NCBI GenBank assembly: GCA_900753305.1
Contig: CAADYR010000149.1
Location: forward strand, 1-64,000
Source: Lachnospiraceae bacterium
Lineage (GTDB): Bacteria > Bacillota > Clostridia > Lachnospirales > Lachnospiraceae
Length of the DNA stretch: 64,000 nt
Direction: 5' to 3'
This document shows, one piece after another, positions 25,161 to 33,390 of this stretch (positions are counted from its first letter, which is position 1; every line of letters begins with the position of its first letter). The notes beneath the pieces are model-generated. The model ran no database searches. It saw only the letters and a list, made by a program, of their open reading frames with translations, and was not told where the DNA came from. Position numbers and translations under genes: made by a program.

Positions 25161-25190
25161 TTTATCTATATACCAAAAGGAGAACAACTT

Positions 25191-25550
25191 ATGCATACAG
25201 TAATTATTATCGATGACTCCAAAACTTCAAGATCAGTACTTAGAACGATTCTTGAAAATAATGGTTATGAGGTTCTTGCCGAAGCTCAGGACGGAGAAGA
25301 AGGATTTGAGAAGTATCAGGAGTTGCATCCTGATTTTGTAACCCTTGATATTACAATGCCTGTGATGGATGGGATACAGACTCTGGTAAAACTTAAAGAA
25401 TACGATGCGGATGCCAAGGTCATTATGGTTACTGCGGCCGGTCAGAAAAATAAAATGGTAGACGCAATTAAATTGGGGGCAACAGAATTTGTCACCAAGC
25501 CATTTGAAACAGATCAAATTATCAGTATTATAGAAAGTATTGAAAAATAG
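25191..25550 (+). CDS. CheY-like single-domain response regulator
   Basis: 119 residues; RBS AAAAGGAGAA. The acidic pocket is in IIIDDSKTSR, the phosphoacceptor is Asp53 in TLDITMPVMDG, the switch Thr is in VMVTAAGQ and the lysine in FVTKPFE. There is no output domain and no kinase gene nearby. It probably receives phosphate from a distant kinase and is dephosphorylated by or acts on the CheX-like protein encoded upstream; this coupling is inferred from adjacency. Confidence 0.9.
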   Translation: MHTVIIIDDSKTSRSVLRTILENNGYEVLAEAQDGEEGFEKYQELHPDFVTLDITMPVMDGIQTLVKLKEYDADAKVIMVTAAGQKNKMVDAIKLGATEFVTKPFETDQIISIIESIEK

Positions 25551-25596
25551 CCCTGATCAATGGCTTTTGAACACGCACCATACGGGAGGAAACGCC

Positions 25597-26040
25597 ATGA
25601 TTGAAGCAACAAGCTGTGGAGGCGTAGTAATTTTCAGAGGTAAAATATTATTACTATACAAAAATTTCAAGAACAGATATGAAGGTTGGGTCTTGCCAAA
25701 AGGTACAGTAGAAGCAGGAGAGAAGCATGTTGAAACAGCACTTCGGGAAGTATTTGAAGAATCCGGAGTTAAGGCGACTGCAATACGATATATAGGGAAG
25801 AGTGAATATTCTTTTTCTGTACCTCAGGACACAGTTACCAAAGAAGTACATTGGTATCTTATGATGGCTGATAACTATTACAGCAAGCCTCAGAAAGAGG
25901 AATTCTTTGTGGATTCCGGTTATTACAAATACCATGAGGCATATCATCTTCTGAAGTTCTCCAATGAAAAGCAGATACTGGAGCAGGCATATCAGACCTA
26001 TACAGAACTTCGCAAAAATAAGCAATGGATCAAACCATGA
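25597..26040 (+). CDS. Nudix hydrolase
   Basis: 147 residues from ATG 25597 behind GGGAGGAAA; the longer frame from 25540 overlaps the response regulator and has no ribosome binding site. A complete Nudix box is present: GTVEAGEKHVETALREVFEE followed by SGV. Nudix enzymes hydrolyse a nucleoside diphosphate linked to another moiety, using magnesium bound by the box glutamates. The N-terminal CGGVVIFRGKILLLYKNF and WVLPKG are typical of diadenosine-polyphosphate or mutT-like members, but the substrate is undetermined. Confidence 0.9.
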   Translation: MIEATSCGGVVIFRGKILLLYKNFKNRYEGWVLPKGTVEAGEKHVETALREVFEESGVKATAIRYIGKSEYSFSVPQDTVTKEVHWYLMMADNYYSKPQKEEFFVDSGYYKYHEAYHLLKFSNEKQILEQAYQTYTELRKNKQWIKP

Positions 26041-26070
26041 AGGAGGTCACAAAGACCTTCTTTTCTTTTA
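26039..26070 (+). terminator. Rho-independent terminator after the Nudix gene
   Basis: AAGGAGGTC (26040-26048) pairs with GACCTTCTT (26054-26062) with one G-U pair, followed by a T-rich run. Confidence 0.7.
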
Positions 26071-26143
26071 TAATAAAATATGGTAAGATAGTGGTAAGTT
26101 TTACATAACTTTGTGCATACTAAGTAAAGGGGAGCTGATACGC

Positions 26144-26476
26144 ATGCATTTTTACAAACGTTTATATGTAGGCTCTTCTGTCACGAAAAAAAAGAGACAG
26201 ATCATATGGAAGCTTAAAACAGGGAAAGTCATGCCCAATGTATACTGCATAGCTCTTGCAGCCAATCCTCAGGATATGTTGGAAATTTATCATAATGGAT
26301 TACTGAAACAATCTTATTATCATAATTATCCGCCCTATATTATTGGTATTGCAGGCAGCTACACCGAAGCAGTCGAACTGGTACAATTAATGTTGGAGGA
26401 TACCTTCAAAATGACAGGTACTTATGATATCCGCAAAATATGCATTACCCTTAATATACAGGGCAATAGTAATTAA
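26144..26476 (+). CDS. Hypothetical protein, 110 residues
   Basis: From ATG 26144 behind AAAGGGGAG; the in-frame ATG at 26111 lies upstream of that site and is rejected. The N-terminus is basic (YVGSSVTKKKRQIIWKLKTG) and is followed by a mixed alpha/beta region (PPYIIGIAGSYTEAVELVQL). There is no signal peptide or membrane segment. I do not recognise the family. It precedes the DUF2953-ytfJ pair by 14 bases and may be cotranscribed with it. Confidence 0.6.
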   Translation: MHFYKRLYVGSSVTKKKRQIIWKLKTGKVMPNVYCIALAANPQDMLEIYHNGLLKQSYYHNYPPYIIGIAGSYTEAVELVQLMLEDTFKMTGTYDIRKICITLNIQGNSN

Positions 26477-26490
26477 TAAAAGGGGATTAT

Positions 26491-27420
26491 ATGCTTGGAA
26501 TCATTCTAAATATATTAAAAATAATCGGAATCATTCTATTGATTTTGTTGGCTTTTATTATTCTTATGCTATGTGTCATTTTATTTGCCCCAATACGATA
26601 CAGGGCAGAGGGTAATTATAAAGATAAATATCTGATCAATGCAAAAGTTAGCTGGTTGCTACATCTGTTTTCATTACGAATCAGGCAAAGCAGTGTGGAA
26701 TCATTACACATTATATTCAAAATCGCAGGCTTAACTGTTTATGATAATACCAGACCGGCCAGAACTTCAAAACGCACAAAAAAGAAAAAAAAGAAATCCA
26801 ATGATCAGCATGAAATTCCAGAAGAAGCCACTCAAATACATGCAGCATCTGCGGAAGCTTCAGAGGAAAATATCTCAAGTACCTCTAAAGAAAAGAGTGT
26901 ACATAAGGATAATTTTATATCAGATGAGTCGAATACTCATAATAAGCTTACTATTTTGCAGAAAATTCACTTATTATTTCTTAAATTTGTACATTTTTTA
27001 CAGAATATTAAGTACACATTTAGAAAATTCTATGATACAATAGTAAACATAAAGAGTAACATCTGCTATTATTGTGACCTGTTATTGCAGGATACTACAA
27101 AGGCAGCTTTTGCTGCCGCCAATAAGCAGATCATACGCATTGTAAAAAACCTGAAGCCAAGACAATGGCGTATATATCTGCATATCGGTATGGAAGATCC
27201 TGCCGCAATGGGAGATATTTTAGGAATATGGGGTATGCTGTACCCTCTGCATGAGGGGCACATCGAAGTTGAACCCGAATTTGACCATAATGTTTTTGAA
27301 GCAGAATTTTCATTTAAAGGAAGAATTCATATTTTTGTTTATTTATGGACAGCTTATATCATTTTATTTGATAAAAATATAAAACAGTTGAAAAAATGTC
27401 TGTTACGAGAGGAAGGTTAA
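26491..27420 (+). CDS. DUF2953 domain-containing membrane protein (YtfI-like)
   Basis: 309 residues. One strongly hydrophobic helix at residues ~5-30 is followed by a DUF2953-type region (APIRYRAEGNYKDKYLINAK), a lysine/glutamate-rich linker (~residues 90-150), then a conserved C-terminal part (GILGIWGMLYPLHEG-like segment near residue 240). In Bacillus the ytfI-ytfJ pair has the same order. The role is probably in the spore-forming lineage but is not known. It ends 3 bases before ytfJ. Confidence 0.78.
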   Translation: MLGIILNILKIIGIILLILLAFIILMLCVILFAPIRYRAEGNYKDKYLINAKVSWLLHLFSLRIRQSSVESLHIIFKIAGLTVYDNTRPARTSKRTKKKKKKSNDQHEIPEEATQIHAASAEASEENISSTSKEKSVHKDNFISDESNTHNKLTILQKIHLLFLKFVHFLQNIKYTFRKFYDTIVNIKSNICYYCDLLLQDTTKAAFAAANKQIIRIVKNLKPRQWRIYLHIGMEDPAAMGDILGIWGMLYPLHEGHIEVEPEFDHNVFEAEFSFKGRIHIFVYLWTAYIILFDKNIKQLKKCLLREEG

Positions 27421-27423
27421 TAC

Positions 27424-27819
27424 ATGGCAGATAACAGTTTTAGTGGAATTGTAGGTTCCATGATGAAAGGAATGGAAGGTTTCTTATCTTCCAAAACTGT
27501 AGTAGGCGAACCGACACAAATAGGAGATACTACAATTATTCCTTTGGTAGACGTCACTTTTGGTGTTGGTGCCGGTGCATCGACCAAAGACAACAAAAAC
27601 AGCGGCGGTGGCGGCATGTCCGGCAAAATGACCCCAAGTGCCGTTCTGGTCGTTAAAAATGGTCAGGTTAAATTGGTAAATATCAAAAATCAGGATACCG
27701 TAACCAAGGTTCTGGATATGATTCCTGATCTGGTCGATCGTTTTACAGCTTCCAAGGAAGACATGCCAAGCGATGAAGATGCAATTAAAACTGCATTTCC
27801 AGACAAAGATGAACAATAA
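27424..27819 (+). CDS. ytfJ: GerW family sporulation protein YtfJ
   Basis: 131 residues; RBS GAGGAAGG. Typical family features are the N-terminal GSMMKGMEGFLSSKTVVGEP, DTTIIPLVDVTFGVGAGAS, a glycine-rich loop and ITPSAVLVV-like MTPSAVLVVKNGQVKLVNI. In Bacillus YtfJ/GerW is made in sporulating cells and affects germination; a version is conserved in most endospore formers. Its presence supports a spore-forming lineage. It forms an operon with the DUF2953 gene. Confidence 0.9.
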   Translation: MADNSFSGIVGSMMKGMEGFLSSKTVVGEPTQIGDTTIIPLVDVTFGVGAGASTKDNKNSGGGGMSGKMTPSAVLVVKNGQVKLVNIKNQDTVTKVLDMIPDLVDRFTASKEDMPSDEDAIKTAFPDKDEQ

Positions 27820-27861
27820 CGGCATATAATAATAATAACTAATGTCCATAGGCGGTGTTAC

Positions 27862-28002
27862 ATGAAAAAGCTGATAGGTTATACCTGTTTCTGGATTGCT
27901 GTGGGCATGGTACTTATGCTGATCATAGGTGAAATATGGATTGCCTTGATCTGTATCACCTTTTTACTTATTGTTGGTTACTGTTTATTTCACTGTCATT
28001 AA
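27862..28002 (+). CDS. Small membrane protein, 46 residues
   Basis: This short gene starts at ATG 27862 after a GGCGGTG site and stops at TAA 28002. It is almost entirely hydrophobic: GYTCFWIAVGMVLMLIIG, a short turn EIW, then a second helix ALICITFLLIVGYCLF, ending CHCH-like with FHCH. A hairpin of two membrane helices with clustered cysteines and histidines recurs in small Clostridial proteins, to my recollection. Function unknown. It lies between ytfJ and the coiled-coil protein. Confidence 0.65.
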   Translation: MKKLIGYTCFWIAVGMVLMLIIGEIWIALICITFLLIVGYCLFHCH

Positions 28003-28043
28003 TAAGGGTTTGGCAGTGAATCTTAAATAAGGGAGTATACTAT

Positions 28044-28613
28044 ATGGTGGATTTTGATGATAAGCTCATGAAGGCTGAAACATCCGAGGAAGTAAGGAAC
28101 CTCAAATTATGGATGTTTCAGGAGCGCGTCAAAATTCAGGCAAAAAAAGACGAACTAAATGAATTAAGTCTTAAATTGCAAGAAGAGAAAAGGACATTAG
28201 AACGAGACAGAAATGCACTGAACATGAAAATTAAGGCTGAAAATAAGCGTTTCAATGACAACGAAAAATTTATGTCCCAGAAGCAGAAAATTATTGAAGA
28301 TGCTTTCAGACAACTTGCGTTGGATAAAAAGACTTTAGAATGCGAACGCCTGAATTTTGAATACGAAAAAGGCAAATATGCCAGACAGCGTTTCAATGCA
28401 AGAAAGAATTCTTATGACAATAATTCCTTTGACAGCAGTTCTTATACCGGATGCATATTTTTTCAGGGAGTGGATAGTGAGCTTGCTCTGCGCAAACGCT
28501 ACAAAGAACTTTTGAAAATTTTCCATCCTGATAACAAATGTGGAGATACCAGAACATTACTCTTAATTCAGAAAGAGTATGAAAAAATAAAAAGGCAATA
28601 CTATGAAGCATAG
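28044..28613 (+). CDS. Coiled-coil protein with a C-terminal J-like domain
   Basis: 189 residues; RBS TAAGGGAGT. Residues ~10-120 form a charged coiled coil (LNELSLKLQEEKRTLERDRN). After a Ser/Asn-rich linker, the C-terminal ~45 residues resemble a shortened J domain: ALRKRYKELLKIFHPDNK, with His161-Pro-Asp163 intact, then a final helix (IQKEYEKIKRQYYEA). J domains stimulate Hsp70 ATPase; here the domain is at the C-terminus, with the helix I region reduced. A role as a DnaK cofactor is possible, not shown. The gene stop lies inside the terminator stem. Confidence 0.65.
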   Translation: MVDFDDKLMKAETSEEVRNLKLWMFQERVKIQAKKDELNELSLKLQEEKRTLERDRNALNMKIKAENKRFNDNEKFMSQKQKIIEDAFRQLALDKKTLECERLNFEYEKGKYARQRFNARKNSYDNNSFDSSSYTGCIFFQGVDSELALRKRYKELLKIFHPDNKCGDTRTLLLIQKEYEKIKRQYYEA

Positions 28614-28627
28614 TATTGCCTTTTTAT
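28591..28627 (+). terminator. Rho-independent terminator
   Basis: AAAGGCAATACTATG (28591-28605) pairs perfectly with 28609-28623 across a three-base loop, followed by TTTTATTT. The stop codon of the coiled-coil protein gene is in the right arm. Confidence 0.85.
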
Positions 28628-28649
28628 TTGCACGACATGTGAGATCATA

Positions 28650-28680
28650 AATCAAAAATAAGCAGGCGAACCTGCTCATT
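28650..28680 (-). terminator. Terminator of rpmB
   Basis: On the minus strand AGCAGG-TTCG-CCTGCT (28661-28676) is capped by a stable UUCG loop and followed by TTATTTTTG, 12 bases beyond the rpmB stop. Confidence 0.8.
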
Positions 28681-28692
28681 TTCTAAAATAAA

Positions 28693-28878
28693 TTATGCTC
28701 TTTCAACACTTCCGGATCTTAAGCAGCTTGTACAAACATGCATTCTCTTAGTAGCTCCGTTTACTTTGCATTTTACTCTTTTAACATTTGAATTCCAAAT
28801 TGCGTTGGATCTTCTATGAGAATGGCTTACGTTGTTTCCGAAATGAACGCCCTTGCCACAAATATCGCATTTTGCCAT
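28693..28878 (-). CDS. rpmB: 50S ribosomal protein L28
   Basis: 61 residues from ATG 28878 (MAKCDICGKG) behind an AAGGAGGTG site on the minus strand; the frame three codons longer is not favoured. L28 is a small protein of the large ribosomal subunit. This is the zinc-ribbon form, with CDIC near the N-terminus and CTSC near the C-terminus, and the family segment HSHRRSNAIWNSNVKRVK. It is monocistronic between its own promoter and terminator, and divergent from the Asp23-like gene. Confidence 0.96.
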   Translation of the reverse strand: MAKCDICGKGVHFGNNVSHSHRRSNAIWNSNVKRVKCKVNGATKRMHVCTSCLRSGSVERA

Positions 28879-28927
28879 AGTTAGCACCTCCTTGACTAAA
28901 CTAAGTCATTCGACTCACAACATTAGT

Positions 28928-28956
28928 ATCTTACCAAAAAAGTATTCATTTTGCAA
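28928..28956 (-). promoter_or_regulatory. Promoter of rpmB
   Basis: Read on the minus strand, TTGCAA (28951-28956) and TAAGAT (28928-28933) are separated by 17 bases, about 50 bases upstream of the rpmB start. Confidence 0.65.
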
Positions 28957-29008
28957 GCTATATTTTTCAAAAAGAGTAAAAAATATATGAATTATATAGA
29001 AATATAGG

Positions 29009-29037
29009 TTTCTTTTTTATCCAATTGCGGTTATAAT
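29009..29037 (+). promoter_or_regulatory. Candidate promoter of the Asp23-fakA unit
   Basis: A perfect TATAAT (29032-29037) lies 33 bases before the start codon of the Asp23-like gene. The best -35, TTTCTT at 17-base spacing, is weak. Confidence 0.5.
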
Positions 29038-29069
29038 AGTAACGAATAATTATAATAAGGAGGATTTCT

Positions 29070-29426
29070 ATGAAAGGTTCAATGAATACCCATTTGGGAA
29101 ATATCGTTATTGATCCGGAAGTTATCGCACAGTATGCAGGCAGTGTTGCAGTTGAGTGCTTTGGTATTGTAGGCATGGCATCCGTCAATGTGAAAGATGG
29201 CCTGGTGAAATTACTTAAAAAAGAAACTATCACTCATGGAATACAGGTTAATATCGTCAATAATAAATTAATCCTTGATTTTCACGTAATTGTTGCATAT
29301 GGTGTCAGTATCATTGCTGTATCTGACAATTTGATCAGCAATGTAAAATATAAAGTTGAAAATTTTACTGGTCTCGAAATCGAAAAAATCAACATCTTTG
29401 TTGAAGGCGTTCGAGTAATAGATTAA
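29070..29426 (+). CDS. Asp23/Gls24 family envelope stress protein (YloU-like)
   Basis: 118 residues; RBS AAGGAGGA. The Asp23 pattern is visible as GNIVIDPEVIAQYAGSVAVE, CFGIVGMA and a hydrophobic strand series ending VNIFVEGVRVID-like. Members are small cytoplasmic or membrane-associated proteins linked to cell-envelope homeostasis. In Bacillus yloU precedes yloV, as here (14-base gap to the FakA start). The usual position beside rpmB is also conserved. Confidence 0.88.
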   Translation: MKGSMNTHLGNIVIDPEVIAQYAGSVAVECFGIVGMASVNVKDGLVKLLKKETITHGIQVNIVNNKLILDFHVIVAYGVSIIAVSDNLISNVKYKVENFTGLEIEKINIFVEGVRVID

Positions 29427-29440
29427 GGAGGATTTTGAAA

Positions 29441-31153
29441 GTGGGTTTAAATATTATCGACGCACAAATGCTTTCAAAGATGTTTCTTGCCGGAGCAAAG
29501 AATTTGGAGCATAAAAAAGAATGGATCAACGAATTAAACGTTTTTCCTGTTCCGGATGGTGACACTGGTACTAATATGTCCATGACAATTATGTCAGCAG
29601 CCAAAGAAGTAGCTGCAATCAGTGAGCCCAGTATGGCATCTCTGGCAAAAGCAATTTCTTCAGGTTCCTTAAGAGGTGCACGAGGTAATTCAGGTGTTAT
29701 CCTTTCTCAGCTTTTTAGGGGCTTTAGTAAAGTCATCAGTGAATATGATGAGATCAATGTTGCAATTCTGGCTTCTGCATGTGAGAAGGCCGTTGAAACT
29801 GCATACAAAGCTGTTATGAAGCCTAAGGAAGGTACTATTTTGACCGTAGCCAAAGGAGCAGCTAAAAGAGCGAATGATCTTGCTGTCGCCGGTGAAAAAG
29901 ATTTAGAGATCTTTATCAGTGAAGTGATCAAAGAAGCAGACGTAGTACTGTCTCAAACTCCTGAGATGTTACCCGTTTTAAAGCAGGCAGGTGTTGTAGA
30001 TTCAGGTGGACAGGGACTTGTAGAAGTATTAAAAGGAGCATATGATGCGTTCTTAGGCAAGGAACTTGACCTGACTATAGAAGCTGCTCCTGCAAAATCA
30101 ACCAATAAAGGAACTATGTCCCCAAATATCGAAGCGCAGGCACAGGCAGAGATTAAATTCTGCTATTGTACACAGTTCCTGATCATGTTAAGCAAACCTT
30201 TTAACATTAAACAGGAAATGGATTTCAAGGAATATCTTGAGTCTATCGGTGATTCTATCGTAGTTGTTGCAGATGATGAGATTGTAAAGGTACATGTTCA
30301 TACAAATGATCCGGGTCTTGCTATGCAGAAAGCTCTTCTTTATGGTTCTCTGACAACTATTATCATCGAAAATATGCGTCTTGAAAGAGATGAAAAAGTA
30401 TCAGATATGATGGAGAAAGAAATGCAGCAGCCAACTATCGGAAAGGAATCTGTTAATGAGCAGAATTCCCAAACTGCAGTTTCTGCTGAACATAAAGATA
30501 CTGGATTTATTGCCGTTTCTATTGGTGATGGTATGAATGAGATATTCCAGTCTCTCGGTGTAGATTATATCATCGAGGGTGGTCAGACAATGAATCCCAG
30601 TACAGAAGATATGTTAAATGCAATTGATCAGATCAATGCAGATAATATCTTTATTTTTCCTAATAACAAAAATATTATCCTTGCTGCCAATCAGGCAAAA
30701 GAATTAACAGAAGATAAGAATATTATTGTAGTTCCCACCAAAACTGTTCCACAGGGAATCACAGCTATTATCAACTATGTTCCTGATATTTCTATTGAGG
30801 AGAACGAAGCCGTCATGACCCAGGAAGCTCAGAATGTTGCAACCGGTCAGGTTACCTATGCGGTTCGTGATACCATGATCGATAATAAGGAAATCCATCA
30901 GGGTGACTTCATGGGTATTGGTGATAAGGGTATCTTATCTGTAGGCACTGATCTGCAGAATGTAGCTTTTGAAATGGTTTCAGAAATGATGAAGGACGAT
31001 TATGAACTGATCAGTATTTATTATGGCGCTGACATTTCTGAAGAACAGGCCGAAGAACTTGTTACACGCATTCAGAATGAATTTTCTTCCTGCGATGTAG
31101 AATTGCAGTATGGTGGTCAGCCTATTTATTCATATGTTGTTTCAGCAGAATAA
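29441..31153 (+). CDS. fakA: Fatty acid kinase catalytic subunit FakA (YloV/DAK2 family)
   Basis: 570 residues from GTG 29441, 8 bases after AAGGAGGA; TTG 29435 is too close to it. The N-terminal DhaL-like ATP-binding domain has NVFPVPDGDTGTNMSMTIMS and GSLRGARGNSGVILSQLFRG; the middle and C-terminal domains have VVVADDEIVKVHVHTNDPG and NIFIFPNNKNIILAA. FakA phosphorylates fatty acids carried by a DegV-type FakB protein, feeding acyl-phosphate to phospholipid synthesis. A DegV family gene lies 2.2 kb downstream at 33391. Confidence 0.92.
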   Translation: MGLNIIDAQMLSKMFLAGAKNLEHKKEWINELNVFPVPDGDTGTNMSMTIMSAAKEVAAISEPSMASLAKAISSGSLRGARGNSGVILSQLFRGFSKVISEYDEINVAILASACEKAVETAYKAVMKPKEGTILTVAKGAAKRANDLAVAGEKDLEIFISEVIKEADVVLSQTPEMLPVLKQAGVVDSGGQGLVEVLKGAYDAFLGKELDLTIEAAPAKSTNKGTMSPNIEAQAQAEIKFCYCTQFLIMLSKPFNIKQEMDFKEYLESIGDSIVVVADDEIVKVHVHTNDPGLAMQKALLYGSLTTIIIENMRLERDEKVSDMMEKEMQQPTIGKESVNEQNSQTAVSAEHKDTGFIAVSIGDGMNEIFQSLGVDYIIEGGQTMNPSTEDMLNAIDQINADNIFIFPNNKNIILAANQAKELTEDKNIIVVPTKTVPQGITAIINYVPDISIEENEAVMTQEAQNVATGQVTYAVRDTMIDNKEIHQGDFMGIGDKGILSVGTDLQNVAFEMVSEMMKDDYELISIYYGADISEEQAEELVTRIQNEFSSCDVELQYGGQPIYSYVVSAE

Positions 31154-31185
31154 TACTTTAGTATCAAAAAAATATTCAGGAGATA

Positions 31186-31212
31186 AGGGAACGGATTATC
31201 CGTTCCTTTTTA
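31186..31212 (+). terminator. Rho-independent terminator after fakA
   Basis: GGAACGG (31188-31194) pairs with CCGTTCC (31200-31206), followed by TTTTTATCC, between fakA and recG. Confidence 0.75.
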
Positions 31213-31230
31213 TCCTTACAGGTAACTTGG

Positions 31231-33309
31231 ATGAATTTAACAGAACCTATTACGACTATCCGTGGAATTGGTGACAAAACAGCCGCCTTTTATCATAAAC
31301 TTAATATATTTTCTGTATATGACCTGCTTACACACTATCCCAGAGAATATGAAGAATGGCAGGATATAACACCAATCAATGAGTTAAAAGTTGATCAGAT
31401 ACAGGCAATCCATGCCACTGTTATTCAAACTCCACAGACCATCCATATAAAGCGCAATATGGCAATTACGACGGTCCATGTCAAAGACAATTCCGGACAG
31501 TGCGAATTAACTTATTTTAATGTACCATACATAAAAAATGCTCTACAGACAGGTAAACAGTACATTTTGCGAGGACAAGTCGTCATGCGTCGTAATATAT
31601 TGACCATGGAACACCCAAAAATTATTAGCGGTGATGAATTTATCAGCCATCTGCACACATTAACGCCGGTTTATTCTACGACAAAGGGACTTACGATTCA
31701 GAATATATCCAAGTCAGTACGCAGTACATTGGAATATGTATCATTACATGATTATTTTCCTGACAAATTACGCGTTAAATACAGATTGGAAGAGTATTCA
31801 AAATCTATGCATGACATCCATTTTCCTTCAGACAGGAATTCTCTGGTCGCAGCACGTAAGAGATTAGTTTTTGACGAATTTTTCTTCTTTATATTATCTG
31901 TGATGTCTCTTAAGGATATGACAGAAAGAGCTGTAAATGACTGTCCTATGATGAAAATAGATGCCTGCAATGAATTGATACACAAGCTCCCATACAAGCT
32001 GACAAACGCACAGCTGAAAGTATGGTCAGAAATCGAAGAGGATATGTGTTCTGCTCATTTAATGAATCGTCTGGTTCAGGGAGATGTCGGCTCCGGCAAG
32101 ACAATCGTTGCAATTCTGGCTATGTTCATGTGTGTTATGAATCATAAGCAGGCAGCATTCATGGCTCCTACAGAAGTTCTTGCCAAACAGCATTACGAAT
32201 CTATCTGTCAAATGGCACAGCAATATGAATTGCCTTTTAAGCCCGTTCTTTTAACCGGTTCACTGACCGCCAAAGAGAAACGCATTGCAAAAGAGCAGAT
32301 TACCAGCGGTGCTTGCAATATTATTATTGGCACGCAGGCATTGATTCAGGATAATGTAGATTTTTATGATCTGAAATTAGTCATTACAGACGAACAGCAC
32401 CGATTCGGAGTAAAACAACGTGAGACCCTGGCTTTAAAGGGATTGTCTCCCCATATTCTGGTCATGAGCGCAACTCCTATTCCCAGAACATTAGCATTGA
32501 TCCTGTATGGAGATCTGGATATTTCTGTCATGGATGAGCTTCCTGCCGACAGATTACCGATCAAAAACTGTGTTGTCGGTACAGATTATCGTCAGAAAGC
32601 ATATCAGTTCATTACTAAAGAAGTCCAGAATGGCAGGCAGGCATACGTAATATGTCCTATGGTAGAAGCAGGAGATGAAAGCGGGGAACAATCCAATCTG
32701 GAAAATGTAATAGATTACACTGACAAATTGCGTGCAGCGCTTCCAGCCAGTATTCGTATTGCATATTTACATGGTCAAATGAAACCCAAAGAAAAAAATC
32801 ATATTATGGAAGAGTTTGCAGCACGCAATATTGATGTACTTGTATCCACTACCGTGATCGAAGTAGGTATCAATGTACCAAATTCCACTGTCATGATGGT
32901 AGAAAATGCCGAGCGTTTCGGCCTTGCACAGCTCCACCAGCTCAGGGGACGGGTCGGCAGAGGGCAGTATCAGTCATACTGTATTTTTATCAGTACTTCT
33001 GATCATAAAAATACAATAGAGCGACTTCAGGTTCTGAACAAATCCAATGATGGCTTCTATATCTCTTCAGAAGATATGAGGCTCCGAGGTCCTGGAGATT
33101 TATTTGGCATACGTCAAAGCGGACAATTTCAATTTCAACTGGGTGACATTTATCAGGATGCCTCCATACTCCAGGATGCCCAGCGCTGCGCAGCGGAAGT
33201 TTATGCTGATTATATTGAATCCGCTAAAATTCCTTCACCTCAATATACGGAAATTTGGCAACACTATGAAGAGAATATCGCACGTAGTGTTGACTTTATT
33301 AACATCTGA
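31231..33309 (+). CDS. recG: ATP-dependent DNA helicase RecG
   Basis: 692 residues. The N-terminal wedge OB domain (IRGIGDKTAAFYHKLNIFSV) is followed by a superfamily 2 helicase core: Walker A GDVGSGKTIVA, the RecG-type motif II DEQHRFGVKQ, VMSATPIPRTLAL, and HQLRGRVGRGQYQSYC near the C-terminus. It reverses stalled forks and processes branched DNA. The order Asp23, yloV/fakA, recG is conserved in Bacillota. Only a weak ribosome binding site is visible before ATG 31231. Confidence 0.96.
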   Translation: MNLTEPITTIRGIGDKTAAFYHKLNIFSVYDLLTHYPREYEEWQDITPINELKVDQIQAIHATVIQTPQTIHIKRNMAITTVHVKDNSGQCELTYFNVPYIKNALQTGKQYILRGQVVMRRNILTMEHPKIISGDEFISHLHTLTPVYSTTKGLTIQNISKSVRSTLEYVSLHDYFPDKLRVKYRLEEYSKSMHDIHFPSDRNSLVAARKRLVFDEFFFFILSVMSLKDMTERAVNDCPMMKIDACNELIHKLPYKLTNAQLKVWSEIEEDMCSAHLMNRLVQGDVGSGKTIVAILAMFMCVMNHKQAAFMAPTEVLAKQHYESICQMAQQYELPFKPVLLTGSLTAKEKRIAKEQITSGACNIIIGTQALIQDNVDFYDLKLVITDEQHRFGVKQRETLALKGLSPHILVMSATPIPRTLALILYGDLDISVMDELPADRLPIKNCVVGTDYRQKAYQFITKEVQNGRQAYVICPMVEAGDESGEQSNLENVIDYTDKLRAALPASIRIAYLHGQMKPKEKNHIMEEFAARNIDVLVSTTVIEVGINVPNSTVMMVENAERFGLAQLHQLRGRVGRGQYQSYCIFISTSDHKNTIERLQVLNKSNDGFYISSEDMRLRGPGDLFGIRQSGQFQFQLGDIYQDASILQDAQRCAAEVYADYIESAKIPSPQYTEIWQHYEENIARSVDFINI

Positions 33310-33390
33310 CATTAGAATAGTATAGTGTAGCCTTGAATTTATTTGGGATAACTACACAAGAGTTAAGAGATACAATAGGGGGTTAACTAT

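Noticed and set aside
26091..26143. Upstream in-frame start for the 110-residue protein (ATG 26111)
   Set aside because: The ribosome binding site AAAGGGGAG lies after it and fits ATG 26144.
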